A stretch of 64,000 nucleotides of DNA from positions 1,178,001 through 1,242,000 of the forward strand of contig NZ_CP045096.1 in NCBI RefSeq assembly GCF_009184865.1, written 5' to 3'. The notes beneath the pieces are model-generated. The model saw only the letters and a program-made list of their open reading frames with translations, made no database searches and had not been told where the DNA came from. Source of the stretch: Streptomyces phaeolivaceus (GTDB lineage: Bacteria; Actinomycetota; Actinomycetes; Streptomycetales; Streptomycetaceae). Position numbers and translations under genes: made by a program. Below are positions 54,576-63,376 of the stretch, in pieces; within the stretch, counting starts at the first letter, position 1; the number at the start of each line of letters is the position of its first letter.

Positions 54576-55337
54576 TCAGGAGGCGCGGCGCTCCGGGCCG
54601 TGGTGGATCTCGACGTCGCCCGAGGTGCCGAAGGTCAGGCGGCACGTGTCAGCACGGTAGGTGGCCAGGGAGACGGCCGCCGTGCGTCCCTCCGCGTAGA
54701 AGCGGGTGGTGACGACGAGGACGGGCGCACCGGGCAGCCGGTCGAGCTCCTTGGCGTCGTCCGCGCGCGCGGAGCCCAGTTCCACCGAGCGGTCCTGCCC
54801 CTCCAGCTCCAGGCGCTGCAGCTCACGCAGCACGGCACGCGCGCGTGCGGCACCGGAAGGAGTGTCTATGGCGGAGAGGGCGGGCACCGAGTCCGCCGGG
54901 ATGTAGAGCAGTTCGGCGGCTACGGGCTGGCCGTGCGACATCCGGGAGCGGCGCACCACGTGCACCTGCTCGCCGTGCACGCTGTCCAGGATGTCGGCGA
55001 CCGCGACGGGCGGTGCCGAGTCCACGCAGTCCACGGCCTGCCACGCGTCGCCGACGGTGCCCGGCCACGCGTGCTGTTCGGTGCCGACCGCGACCCCCAC
55101 GCGCGGGGGCGCCACGGTGGTGCCGACGCCGCGACGGCGCTGCAGCCGGCCCTCCAGTTCGAGCTGCTCCAGCGCTTGGCGGAGGGTGGCCCGCGCGACG
55201 CCGAAACGGGCCGCCAGATCACGTTCGTTGGGCAGGATCTCCCCCACCGAGAACTCGGAGTCCAATGCCTCAGTGAGCACGGTCTTCAGATGCCAGTACT
55301 TCGGTTCCGGCACCGATTCCAGCTGCTGGGTCCCCAC
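54576..55337 (-). CDS. GntR-family (HutC/UTRA) transcriptional regulator
   Basis: A 253-residue regulator. The GntR winged helix (about residues 12-78) contains ILPNERDLAARFGVARATLRQALEQLELEGRLQRRRGVGTTV. The UTRA ligand domain (about 95-245) has VVRRSRMSHGQPVAAELLYIP and VLVVTTRFYAEGRTAAVS. The DasR and DevA regulators of Streptomyces belong to this group. The start is GTG 55337 after GGAGGA. Upstream, a palindrome TTGGTCAAGACCAA overlaps its -35 box, implying autorepression. Confidence 0.9.
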   Translation of the reverse strand: MGTQQLESVPEPKYWHLKTVLTEALDSEFSVGEILPNERDLAARFGVARATLRQALEQLELEGRLQRRRGVGTTVAPPRVGVAVGTEQHAWPGTVGDAWQAVDCVDSAPPVAVADILDSVHGEQVHVVRRSRMSHGQPVAAELLYIPADSVPALSAIDTPSGAARARAVLRELQRLELEGQDRSVELGSARADDAKELDRLPGAPVLVVTTRFYAEGRTAAVSLATYRADTCRLTFGTSGDVEIHHGPERRAS

Positions 55338-55416
55338 CCTGTCCTCCGCTGCTTCGCCGTGGCCCGGCGGCGTTTTTGGCGCCCTTGTTTATTAAAGGTT
55401 GTTGCACTTTCTTGCG

Positions 55417-55451
55417 ACCATAGGCCTGCCCCCACCCTTGGTCAAGACCAA
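55417..55451 (-). promoter_or_regulatory. GntR promoter with palindromic operator over the -35 box
   Basis: Read on the minus strand: TTGACC (55440-55445), 17-bp spacer, TATGGT (55417-55422), a near-consensus vegetative promoter. The palindrome TTGGTCAAGACCAA (55438-55451) covers the -35 hexamer. GGTC-N2-GACC resembles HutC/DasR-type sites. Confidence 0.75.
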
Positions 55452-55569
55452 TCATCGAACCCTCAGGCATTCGACAGGTCGGACGCGACACAGCGTTCAT
55501 CGAGCCTTCACGGTCGTACGACGGGCCGTCGTACGACCGTTGACAGGGCGTCGCTCGGCGCCGCGCGGT

Positions 55570-56457
55570 CTACGACACCGCCGTGAGCGCGAGCAGCTTC
55601 TCCGGGTTGCGCACGACGTAGACGCACTGCACGCGCCCGTCGGCGACGTCGAGTTGCAACACGCTGTCGACCTTGTCACCGGCCAACAGGACCACCGCGA
55701 GGCCGCCGTTGATCTCCATGAAGCGGAACGCGGCGTCCGGGATGCCCTTGCCCGCCGCGCCGTGCAGGAACCGTCCCACCTTGTCGGCGGTTTCGAGGAC
55801 CCGCACCGGTGCCTTGCCGATGCCGCCGCCGTCGCCCACCAGCCGGACGTCGGGGGCCAGCAGCGCCATGAGCCCGTCGAGGTCACCGCCGGTCGCGGCG
55901 GCGAGGAACCTCTCCGTCAGCTCTCGGCGTTCGGCGGGGTCGACCTCGTAGCGCGGGCGCCGCTCGTCGACGTGCCGCCGGGCCCTCCCGGCGAGTTGGC
56001 GCACCGCGGGCTCGGCGCGGTCGATCATGGCCGCGATCTCGGCGTACGGAAAGCCGAAGGCCTCCCGGAGCACGAACACCGCGCGTTCCAGGGGCGAGAG
56101 GGACTCCATGACGACGAGCACGGCGAGGGAGACGGTGTCGGCGAGGACGGCCCGCTCGGCGGTGTCCGGGACGGTGGCCCCGTAGTCGGTGACGTACGGC
56201 TCCGGCAGCCAGGGGCCGGGGTAGGACTCGTTGCGCGACTGCACCTGGCGCAGCCGGTCGATGGCGAGCCGAGTGGTGATCCGGACCAGATAGCCGCGCG
56301 GTTCGCGCACCTCCGACCGGTCGGCGCCGGACCAGCGCAGCCAGGCCTCCTGGACCACGTCCTCCGCGTCGGCGATCCTGCCGAGCATGCGGTAGGCGAC
56401 TCCCATGAGGACGGGACGGTGCTCTTCGAAGACGTCGGTCGCGATATCGGTGGTCAC
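55570..56457 (-). CDS. ECF41-type RNA polymerase sigma factor with SnoaL-like C-terminal domain
   Basis: A 295-residue sigma factor. Region 2 is DIATDVFEEHRPVLMGVAYRMLGRIADAEDVVQEAWLRW, region 4 is LSPLERAVFVLREAFGFPYAEIAAMIDRAEPAVRQL. The C-terminal SnoaL-like extension (about 175-295) carries GDGGGIGKAPV and RNPEKL, the two motifs known to regulate ECF41 activity without a separate anti-sigma factor. No carboxymuconolactone-decarboxylase/oxidoreductase partner is adjacent, but an alpha/beta hydrolase is divergently oriented. A TGTCACA-N16-CGTC ECF41 promoter is not evident in the gap. The GTG start has GGGA 7 nt upstream. Confidence 0.88.
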   Translation of the reverse strand: MTTDIATDVFEEHRPVLMGVAYRMLGRIADAEDVVQEAWLRWSGADRSEVREPRGYLVRITTRLAIDRLRQVQSRNESYPGPWLPEPYVTDYGATVPDTAERAVLADTVSLAVLVVMESLSPLERAVFVLREAFGFPYAEIAAMIDRAEPAVRQLAGRARRHVDERRPRYEVDPAERRELTERFLAAATGGDLDGLMALLAPDVRLVGDGGGIGKAPVRVLETADKVGRFLHGAAGKGIPDAAFRFMEINGGLAVVLLAGDKVDSVLQLDVADGRVQCVYVVRNPEKLLALTAVS

Positions 56458-56616
56458 CCTTCCATCCCAACCCGAGGGACACCGCCCTGTCCAGGCGATT
56501 CCGGGGACGCGCGGCGGCTTGTTACCCACAGGGACTACCCGCCGGTAGCAGTTGCTGACAAGCTGTCTATGAACGCCGCACGTCAGCGCGCCCCCTCCCA
56601 GACGAGGAGCTGCACC

Positions 56617-57450
56617 ATGTCCGCCGCCACGGTCTCCTTCCAGGTCCCCACCCCGCTCGGCCCGCGGCCCGTGACGGTCTCCTACGCGCGCGAGGGCGCG
56701 GGCGAGCCGCTGCTCCTGCTGCACGGCATCGGCCACCACCGGCAGGCCTGGGACCCCGTGGTCCACATCCTGGCGGCCGAGCGCGAGGTCATCACCGTGG
56801 ACCTGCCCGGCTTCGGCGAGTCCCCCGCGCTGCCGGACGGCCTCACCTACGACCTGCCCACGACGACCGCCGTGTTCGGCGCCTTCTGCGAGGCCCTGGA
56901 GCTGGACCGCCCCCATGTGGCCGGCAACTCCCTGGGCGGCCTGCTCGCCCTGGAGCTGGGCCGCGAGAAGCTCGTACGGTCCGTCACGGCCCTCTCCCCG
57001 GCCGGATTCTGGAACGAGGCCGAGCGGCGCTACGCGTTCGGGGTCCTGCTCACCATGCGGCACATCTCACGGCGGCTGCCGCTGCCCCTGGTCGAGCGCC
57101 TGTCCCGCTCGGCGGTCGGCCGTACCGCGCTGACGAGCACCATCTACGCCCGCCCGAGCCGCCGTTCACCGGAGGCGGTGGTCGCCGAGACGCTCGCGCT
57201 GGCCGGGGCCACCGGGTTCGACGAGACCCTCCGGGCCGGCGGCAGCGTCCTGTTCACCGACGACGTCCCCGGGCTGCCGATCACCGTGGCCTGGGGCACC
57301 CGGGACTGGCTGCTCGTCCGCCGCCAGGGTGTCCGCGCCAAGCGGGTCATCCCCGGCGCCCGTCTCGTGCGACTGCCCGGCTGCGGCCACTGCCCCATGA
57401 ACGACGATCCGGCCCTGGTCGCCCGCGTCATCCTCGACGGCAGCCGCTGA
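56617..57450 (+). CDS. Alpha/beta-fold hydrolase
   Basis: A 277-residue hydrolase. The oxyanion-loop HGIGHHRQAW is near residue 37, nucleophile Ser in VAGNSLGGLLALE, the acid near WGTRDWLLVRRQG, and catalytic His in LPGCGHCPMND. The cap region is helical. Substrates in this family vary (esters, lipids, lactones). Its 3' 285 bp overlap the antisense end of the convergent EamA gene. A GAGGAG site precedes the ATG. It is divergent from the sigma factor gene and may be its target. Confidence 0.86.
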   Translation: MSAATVSFQVPTPLGPRPVTVSYAREGAGEPLLLLHGIGHHRQAWDPVVHILAAEREVITVDLPGFGESPALPDGLTYDLPTTTAVFGAFCEALELDRPHVAGNSLGGLLALELGREKLVRSVTALSPAGFWNEAERRYAFGVLLTMRHISRRLPLPLVERLSRSAVGRTALTSTIYARPSRRSPEAVVAETLALAGATGFDETLRAGGSVLFTDDVPGLPITVAWGTRDWLLVRRQGVRAKRVIPGARLVRLPGCGHCPMNDDPALVARVILDGSR

Positions 57451-58407
57451 CCCGCTCGCGACGGCGGGCCTCGCCTCGCGGCGGGTCAACGCCCCCGATC
57501 CCAGGGCGACTCCGGCGCCCACCAGCGCGCTGCCGACGGCCTGGGCGGCACCGTAGGAGCCGGTGCCGACGAGCGGGGCCGTGCAGGCGGCGGCCACCGG
57601 GATGAGACCGGAGAAGAGCGTGGCGCGCTCGGCGCCGATGCGCTGCACGCCCATGTACCAGCACACGAACCCGACCACCGTGACGACCGCCGCCTGCCCC
57701 AGCAGCGCGGCGGTCTCCGTGCCGTCCGGGCGGCGCAGCCAGGACCCGCCGTCGACGGCGAGGCCGACGACCGCCGACTCGACCGCCGCCACCCCGCAGA
57801 CGGCCGCCGACAGCAGCCTCGGACCGAGCGGTCGCAGCACCGGCACCGCAAGCACCGCGAACCCGACCTCGCCGGCCAGCGCGCACACCGAGAAGGCGAT
57901 GCCCGCGCCGTCCGTCCGCCCCCAGCCCTGGACGGTGAACGCGCCGGCCGCGACCAGCAACGCCCCGTGGACGACGAGGCGTTGCGGGCGGCGGCCCTCC
58001 AGCAGCGGCACGAGGACGGCCACGACCACCGGGGCGCAGCCCACGAGGACCCCCGGTACGGCCGGTTCCGCCGTGCGTTCGGCGGCGATCACGGCGACGT
58101 TGAAGCCGACCGTGCCGACCGCCGCGAGCAGCCCCAGCCGCGCCCACTGCCGTGCGGTGAGGCGGCGCAGGGGTGCCGTGCCGCCCCGGCCGAGGAGCGG
58201 GAGCAGGAGGAGGCAGGCGAAGCCGTAGCGGAGGAACTGGCCGCCCGCGTACGGGTAGTCGCCCAGGACGCTGTTGGCGGTGAAGGAGCCGCCGACGAGC
58301 ACGCAGGCGAGGGCGGCGAGGAGCGCGCCACGGCCGGCGGGGGCGGCAGGGGCGGCGGACTCGGTGGGCGGGGTGGACGGGGTGGACGGGGTGGGCGTGG
58401 GCTTCAT
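57166..58407 (-). CDS. EamA-family (DMT) transporter with abnormal C-terminal extension
   Basis: A protein of 413 residues as read. Residues about 30-310 form ten hydrophobic helices with two EamA repeats, including GGSFTANSVLGDYPYAGGQFLRYGF and VCWYMGVQRIGAERATLFSGLIP. This drug/metabolite exporter core would be expected to end near residue 315. The frame then continues with about 95 hydrophilic Gly/Asp/Glu-rich residues antisense to the hydrolase gene, which suggests loss of the original stop codon. It is divergent from the MocR regulator 47 bp away, a common EamA/MocR pairing in which the regulator controls the exporter. Confidence 0.8.
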   Translation of the reverse strand: MKPTPTPSTPSTPPTESAAPAAPAGRGALLAALACVLVGGSFTANSVLGDYPYAGGQFLRYGFACLLLLPLLGRGGTAPLRRLTARQWARLGLLAAVGTVGFNVAVIAAERTAEPAVPGVLVGCAPVVVAVLVPLLEGRRPQRLVVHGALLVAAGAFTVQGWGRTDGAGIAFSVCALAGEVGFAVLAVPVLRPLGPRLLSAAVCGVAAVESAVVGLAVDGGSWLRRPDGTETAALLGQAAVVTVVGFVCWYMGVQRIGAERATLFSGLIPVAAACTAPLVGTGSYGAAQAVGSALVGAGVALGSGALTRREARPAVASGSAAAVEDDAGDQGRIVVHGAVAAAGQSHETGAGDDPLGADTLAADEQPVPGAPGHGDRQPGDVVGEQDAAAGPEGLVEPGGPGQRERLGDHRLR

Positions 58408-58454
58408 GGTCGCGACGCTAGGGAGGCGGGCGGCCCGGTTTAAGGTCCACTTCC

Positions 58455-59882
58455 ATGACGTCATCGGGGACCAATCCGGAGTCCGCCGCCTGGGCAGCCG
58501 CCTGGGAGCTGCTGCTGCCGGTCGCCGACGCGTCCCCACGCGCGCGTGGGCGCACGTTGCAGGCGGCGCTGCGGGAGGCGATCCGGTCGGGGCGGCTCGC
58601 GCGGGGCACCCGGCTGCCGTCGAGCCGGGAGCTGGCCGCCGATCTCGGGGTGTCGCGCGGCCTGGTGACGGACGCGTACGAGCAACTGGTCGCGGAGGGA
58701 TATCTGCGCAGTGGCCGGGGTGCCGGGACCTGGGTGGGCGCCGCCGTGCGGGCCGCCCCGCCCCGCGCGTGTGACCTCGCTCCGCGCTCCCCCGGTGCCC
58801 GCGCCGACTTCGTGCCCGGGACGCCGGACCTGTCGCTGTTCCCGCGCGCCGCGTGGGCCGCGGCGCAGCGCGGGGTGCTCGCGGAGCTGCCGCACCGGGC
58901 GCTGGGCTACCCGGATCCGCGCGGGCTGCCCCGGCTGCGCACGGCCCTCGCCGAGTTGCTCGCCCGGCGCCGGGGCGTGGTCGCCGATCCGGAACGGATC
59001 CTCGTCGTGTCCGGCGTGGCGCAGGCCACGACCCTTCTCGGATTCGTGCTGCACGCACGCGGGACGCGTGTCGCCGGTGTCGAGGACCCGGGCAGCCCCG
59101 AGCACGCGACGCTCTACGCCGCCGCCGGGCTGGACACCGTGCCGCTGCCGCTGGACGCGGAGGGGATCGCGCTCGGGCCGCTGCGGGAGTCGGGGGTGCG
59201 GGCGGTGGTGACGACGCCCGCACACCAGTTCCCGACGGGGATCGCGTACTCCGCGCGGCGGCGGGGCGAGCTGCTCGACTGGGCGCGGGCGGTGGACGGG
59301 CTGATCGTCGAGGACGACTACGACGGGGACTTCCGCTACGACCGGGCGCCCGTGGGCGCCCTCCAGGGGCTCGATCCCGAGCGGGTCGCGTACACCGGGT
59401 CCGTCAGCAAGTCGCTCGCGCCGGGGCTGCGGCTGGGGTGGCTGCTCGTGCCGGCGGCGCTGGCGGAGGAGGTGGTCGAGCGGAAGCGGACCATGGATCT
59501 CGGGCATCCCACCCTCGATCAGGCGGTCTTCGCGCGGTTCGTGGAACGGGGGGACTACGACCGGCAGTTGCGGAGGTGCCAGCGGGCGTATCGGGAGCGG
59601 CGTGATGTGTTGGTGGCCGCGCTCGCCGAGAGCTTTCCCGGGGCGGAGGTGTCGGGGATCGCGGCGGGGTTGCATGTCATCGTCTCGCTGCCGGGTCGGT
59701 ACGGGCCGGTCGAGCGGCTTCTGGCTCGGGCTGGGGGTGCGGGGGCCGCCGTGCGGGGGTTGGGGCAGTACGGGCGGGTGCCGGAGGAGGGGGGTCGGGT
59801 GCGGCTGGTGCTGGGGTACGCGCATCTGTCTCCGGCGCGGATTCGGGAGGGGGTGGGGGTGCTGGCGTCGGCGGTCGGGTGA
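58455..59882 (+). CDS. MocR/PdxR-type GntR regulator fused to an aminotransferase domain
   Basis: A 475-residue regulator. The N-terminal GntR winged helix (about residues 25-95) contains LARGTRLPSSRELAADLGVSRGLVTDAYEQL. The fold-type I aminotransferase domain (about 115-470) has ALGYPDPRGLPRLRTALAEL, EDDYDGDFRYD and the PLP-binding Lys in TGSVSKSLAPGLRLGW. MocR proteins sense PLP or amino compounds and usually regulate a neighbouring gene, here the divergent EamA exporter. The start has only a weak ribosome site. Confidence 0.9.
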   Translation: MTSSGTNPESAAWAAAWELLLPVADASPRARGRTLQAALREAIRSGRLARGTRLPSSRELAADLGVSRGLVTDAYEQLVAEGYLRSGRGAGTWVGAAVRAAPPRACDLAPRSPGARADFVPGTPDLSLFPRAAWAAAQRGVLAELPHRALGYPDPRGLPRLRTALAELLARRRGVVADPERILVVSGVAQATTLLGFVLHARGTRVAGVEDPGSPEHATLYAAAGLDTVPLPLDAEGIALGPLRESGVRAVVTTPAHQFPTGIAYSARRRGELLDWARAVDGLIVEDDYDGDFRYDRAPVGALQGLDPERVAYTGSVSKSLAPGLRLGWLLVPAALAEEVVERKRTMDLGHPTLDQAVFARFVERGDYDRQLRRCQRAYRERRDVLVAALAESFPGAEVSGIAAGLHVIVSLPGRYGPVERLLARAGGAGAAVRGLGQYGRVPEEGGRVRLVLGYAHLSPARIREGVGVLASAVG

Positions 59883-59960
59883 CCGTGGTCTTCCTCGCCC
59901 CCGCCGCCCCTACCCGTCCCATCCCCGGGGGCTGCGCCCCTTCGACCCCATCCCCATCTG

Positions 59961-60062
59961 CGGGTGGGTGGGGGCCGATCGCGCAGTTCCCCGCGCCCCT
60001 TGAAGGGCCTGCGGCCCTTTTCGGGGGCGCGGGGAACTGCGCGATCGGCCCCCACCCACCCG
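59961..60062. terminator. Giant perfect hairpin, 39-bp stem (palindromic repeat family)
   Basis: Arm 59961-59999 is the exact reverse complement of arm 60024-60062. Its core is GGCCGATCGCGCAGTTCC. The loop itself contains a nested stem AAGGGCC-TGC-GGCCCTT. It follows the MocR gene and precedes phoD. The same GCGCAGTTCCCCGCGCCCC module recurs in reduced form at 13582-13620 and, with GCGCGGTTCC, at 22692-22798. It should be a very strong terminator. Confidence 0.92.
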
Positions 60063-60215
60063 CACCCGACGACGCGCCGAATCACCCGGACATGACGTGG
60101 CGTCGGCTTTCCGTGCGGGCCGGACAGTTGTTCACTTGTCGTTTCCGTGTGCGCTGCGGCGTACCAGTAGTTGTGGCAGTGCACATTGGCCGGATCCGTC
60201 ACTGGAGGCGCATTC

Positions 60216-61811
60216 ATGTCACACCGTCCGCCGAGTCCCCTGCCCGGTCGCCGCAGCGTGCTGCGCGGCTCGCTCGCCGCGTCGGCGGCGCTGGCGCTGC
60301 CCGGTTCCGTCGCGCTCGGTTCGGTACCGGCGCTGGCCCTGTCGGGGCGGCCCAAGGCCGGGTGGGGTGTGCAGACCGGTGACGTGAGCGCGCACTCCGG
60401 GCTGGTGTGGGTGCGGTCCGACCGTCCGGCGCGGATGATCGTCGAGACGTCCGCCACCGAGTCGTTCCGCCACGCGCGCCGATGGCACGGCCCGCTCCTC
60501 GGCGCCGACACGGACTTCACCGGTACGACACGGCTCGACGGTCTGCCGTCGGGCGAGCAGATCCACTACCGGGTGCTCCTCGCCGACCCGGACGACCCGC
60601 GCCGCACCGGCGAACCGGTCACCGGCACGTTCCGTACGACCTCGCTCAAACGCAGGACCGGGGCGCGGTTCGTGTGGTCGGGCGACCTGGCCGGGCAGGG
60701 CTGGGGCATCAACCCGGACCGCGGCGGCTACCGCATCTTCGACGCGATGGGCGCGCTGGACCCGGACTTCTTCCTGTTCAGCGGCGACACCATCTACGCC
60801 GACGGGCCGATCGCGGCGACGGCCGCGCTCCCCGACGGCAGCACCTGGCGGAACATCACCACCGAGGAGAAGTCCAAGGTCGCCGAGACGCTCGCCGAGT
60901 TCCGGGGCAACTTCCGCTACAACCTCCTGGACGAGAACCTGAAGCGGTTCAACGCCCAGGTCCCGGGGATCGTGCAGTGGGACGACCACGAGGTCACCAA
61001 CAACTGGTACCCGGGTGAGATCCTCACCGACACCCGGTACACCGAGAAGAGCGTGGACGTGCTGGCGGCACGGGCGCGGCGGGCGTTCAGAGAGTACTTC
61101 CCCATCTCCACGCTGCGGCCGGGCGCCCGGGAGGGCCGGGTGCACCGCGTGCTGCGCCACGGTCCCCTGCTGGACGTGTTCGTGCTGGACATGCGCACCT
61201 ACCGCAACGCCAACTCGCCCGACACACAGACCACCGACCCGGTCGGCATCCTCGGCGCCGAGCAGCTGGAATGGCTCAAGCGGGAGCTGTCGCGGTCGCG
61301 TGCGGTGTGGAAGGTGATCGCCTCCGACATGCCGCTCGGACTGGTCGTGCCGGACACCGGGGACGGCAAGCCGAACATCGAGGCCGTGGCGCAGGGCGAC
61401 CCGGGCGCGCCGCTCGGGCGCGAACTGCAGATCGCCGAGCTGCTGCGGTTCGTCAAGCACCGGAAGATCACCGGCACGGTGTGGCTGACGGCCGATGTGC
61501 ACTACACCTCGGCGCAGCACTACCAGCCGTCGCGGGCCGCGTTCACCGACTTCGAGCCGTTCTGGGAGTTCGTCTCCGGCCCGCTCAACGCCGGTGCCTT
61601 CCCGGCGAACGCGCTGGACAACACCTTCGGACCCGAGCGGGTGTTCGTGAAGGCGCCGACCGCCGCGAACGTGTCGCCGGCGGGCGGCTACCAGTTCTTC
61701 GGCGAGGTCGACATCGACGGCCACAGCGGTGAGTTGACGGTCCGGCTGCGGGAGCAGGACGGGACCGTGCTCTACACGAAGGTGCTGCATCCGGGGCTCG
61801 TCGGACAGTAA
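60216..61811 (+). CDS. phoD: Tat-secreted PhoD-type alkaline phosphatase
   Basis: A 531-residue precursor. The twin-arginine signal is in PGRRSVLRGSLAASAALALPG. An N-terminal Ig-like PhoD_N domain (about 60-165) is followed by the metallophosphoesterase domain with FVWSGDLAGQGWG, FLFSGDTIYADG, QWDDHEVTNNW and TADVHYTSA. These supply the metal ligands, which in PhoD hold Fe3+ and Ca2+. It releases phosphate from phosphodiesters and monoesters outside the cell. No clear PHO box was found upstream. The ATG follows GGAGG. A hairpin follows the stop. Confidence 0.9.
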   Translation: MSHRPPSPLPGRRSVLRGSLAASAALALPGSVALGSVPALALSGRPKAGWGVQTGDVSAHSGLVWVRSDRPARMIVETSATESFRHARRWHGPLLGADTDFTGTTRLDGLPSGEQIHYRVLLADPDDPRRTGEPVTGTFRTTSLKRRTGARFVWSGDLAGQGWGINPDRGGYRIFDAMGALDPDFFLFSGDTIYADGPIAATAALPDGSTWRNITTEEKSKVAETLAEFRGNFRYNLLDENLKRFNAQVPGIVQWDDHEVTNNWYPGEILTDTRYTEKSVDVLAARARRAFREYFPISTLRPGAREGRVHRVLRHGPLLDVFVLDMRTYRNANSPDTQTTDPVGILGAEQLEWLKRELSRSRAVWKVIASDMPLGLVVPDTGDGKPNIEAVAQGDPGAPLGRELQIAELLRFVKHRKITGTVWLTADVHYTSAQHYQPSRAAFTDFEPFWEFVSGPLNAGAFPANALDNTFGPERVFVKAPTAANVSPAGGYQFFGEVDIDGHSGELTVRLREQDGTVLYTKVLHPGLVGQ

Positions 61812-61825
61812 GCCGCAGGCCGTAA

Positions 61826-61870
61826 CCCTCAGCCCGCAGCCCTCAGTCCTCAGCCCTCAGCCCGCAGCCC
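61826..61870. repeat. CCTCAGC/CCCGCAGC short tandem repeat
   Basis: CCCTCAGCCCGCAGC occurs twice, with CCTCAGT and CCTCAGC units between, giving a 7-8 bp tandem array after phoD. It is followed by a hairpin with CCCTGACC (61884-61891) and GGTCAGGG (61906-61913), a probable phoD terminator. Confidence 0.65.
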
Positions 61871-61945
61871 GTACGACATGAGCCCCTGACCCTCGCGTTT
61901 GCGCAGGTCAGGGCGATTGTCAGTGGTCGCGCCTACGGTTTTCCC

Positions 61946-63376
61946 ATGACGCGATCTCTACAGGCCGTGGCCTACACGCGACCCTCCGTGCTGGAGTCCG
62001 TGGCGGGCGGACGCCGGCTGGGGCTGGAGACCTCCCGGGGTGCGACCCCGACGGGGGTCGAGGACCATCCGCGGTTCTTCTCGGGCTTCCTGACCTCCCC
62101 TCAGGTGGCGGCGGCCGGGCTGCTGGCGGTGGCCGACGTGGCGACGGCGCGGTACTTCCAGCAGCAGCTGCGGACCTCGCTGGATCCGGTGGTGACGGGC
62201 AACGGGGACCGGCTGCGGTTCGAGTCCTTCTCGGGCTGCGGCGGGGTCTACGCCCGGCTTGACGTGCTGGAGCCGGGCCTGGACGGCGGCGAGGTGGGGC
62301 ACGGCACGACCAACGTGGACGTCAACAACCCGCTGCGGGAGGCGCTGTCCCGGCTCGGCGGGGACGATCCGCTGCATCTGCGGGTCGGCCCCGAGGAGTT
62401 GGCGGTGACCACCCTGGACGGTCCGGTCGTGGAGAAGAAGGTGCCGCTGCCGGACCGCTGGCTGCGCGGTTTCGCCGAGGCCCAGGTGACAGCGGCCGGG
62501 TTCGATCTGCGGGCCGAGCTGCCCGCCGCCGAGGCCGTGCGGTTCCTGCGGTCGCTGCCGCGCGGTGGCGCTCGCGGGGCCTCGCGGGGCGCCCAGTGGG
62601 TCGTGCCCGCCGGACGCGCCCTGCGGCCGACGACCCGGCCCGTCCTCGGCGCGGTGTGTCTGCCGGGCCCGGAGCGGCTGGTCGCCCTGCGGCGGGTGCT
62701 GCGCCATGCCACGGCCCTGCGTGTCTACGGCCCGCCGGCCACCGGGGAAGCCGCCCTGGCCAGTGCCTGGGAGGTCGTGCTCCCCGGGATGCGGCTCACC
62801 CTCACGCTGTCCCCGGAGGCCGCGCGGGGCTTCTCCGGCGAGGGCGGTGTGCTGGAGGCCCTGGCCACGGACGAGGCGGCCGAGGACGCGGAGCTGATCG
62901 GGGTCCTGCTCGCCTGGGAGCCGCGCGTAGACGTCGGCGACCTGGCCGCCTCCTCCGGCCTGCCGGCCGAGCGGGTGCGGGCGGCGCTGACCCGGCTGGG
63001 CACCTCGGGACGCGTCGGCTACGACACGGCGGAGGCCGCGTACTTCCACCGCGAACTCCCCTACGACGCCGACCGCGTCGAGCGCCACAATCCACGGCTG
63101 CGCTCGGCCCGCGCCCTGGTGGCGGCCGGGGCGGTCTCCTTGGACGGCGACGTCGGCACGGTCACGGCCGAGGACGGCCATGTCCACCGGGTACGGGACA
63201 GCGCGGGCACCCTGACCTGCTCCTGCCTCTGGTGGGCGAAGTACCGGGGCGGTCGCGGCCCCTGCAAGCACGCGCTGGCGGTGCGCGTGGTCCGCCGGGG
63301 CGCGACGGCGGAGCGGGACGACACAGAGGCCGACGCCGGACGGGGCGGGGCACGGAACGACGGGGGTGCGCGATGA
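61946..63376 (+). CDS. SWIM zinc-finger protein
   Basis: A 476-residue protein. The SWIM finger is near the C terminus: LTCSCLWWAKYRGGRGPCKHALAV, that is CxCxnCxH, in residues about 424-447. The large N-terminal region (about 1-400) is an otherwise uncharacterised domain with SFSGCGGVYARLD and a winged-helix-like segment (VDVGDLAASSGLPAERVRAALTRLG). SWIM fingers bind DNA or protein. The stop overlaps the ATG of the DUF6493-like gene by 4 bp. In Streptomyces such genes often head loci with DUF5682, MoxR ATPase and VWA proteins (from memory), some of which are proposed conflict systems. Confidence 0.88.
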   Translation: MTRSLQAVAYTRPSVLESVAGGRRLGLETSRGATPTGVEDHPRFFSGFLTSPQVAAAGLLAVADVATARYFQQQLRTSLDPVVTGNGDRLRFESFSGCGGVYARLDVLEPGLDGGEVGHGTTNVDVNNPLREALSRLGGDDPLHLRVGPEELAVTTLDGPVVEKKVPLPDRWLRGFAEAQVTAAGFDLRAELPAAEAVRFLRSLPRGGARGASRGAQWVVPAGRALRPTTRPVLGAVCLPGPERLVALRRVLRHATALRVYGPPATGEAALASAWEVVLPGMRLTLTLSPEAARGFSGEGGVLEALATDEAAEDAELIGVLLAWEPRVDVGDLAASSGLPAERVRAALTRLGTSGRVGYDTAEAAYFHRELPYDADRVERHNPRLRSARALVAAGAVSLDGDVGTVTAEDGHVHRVRDSAGTLTCSCLWWAKYRGGRGPCKHALAVRVVRRGATAERDDTEADAGRGGARNDGGAR

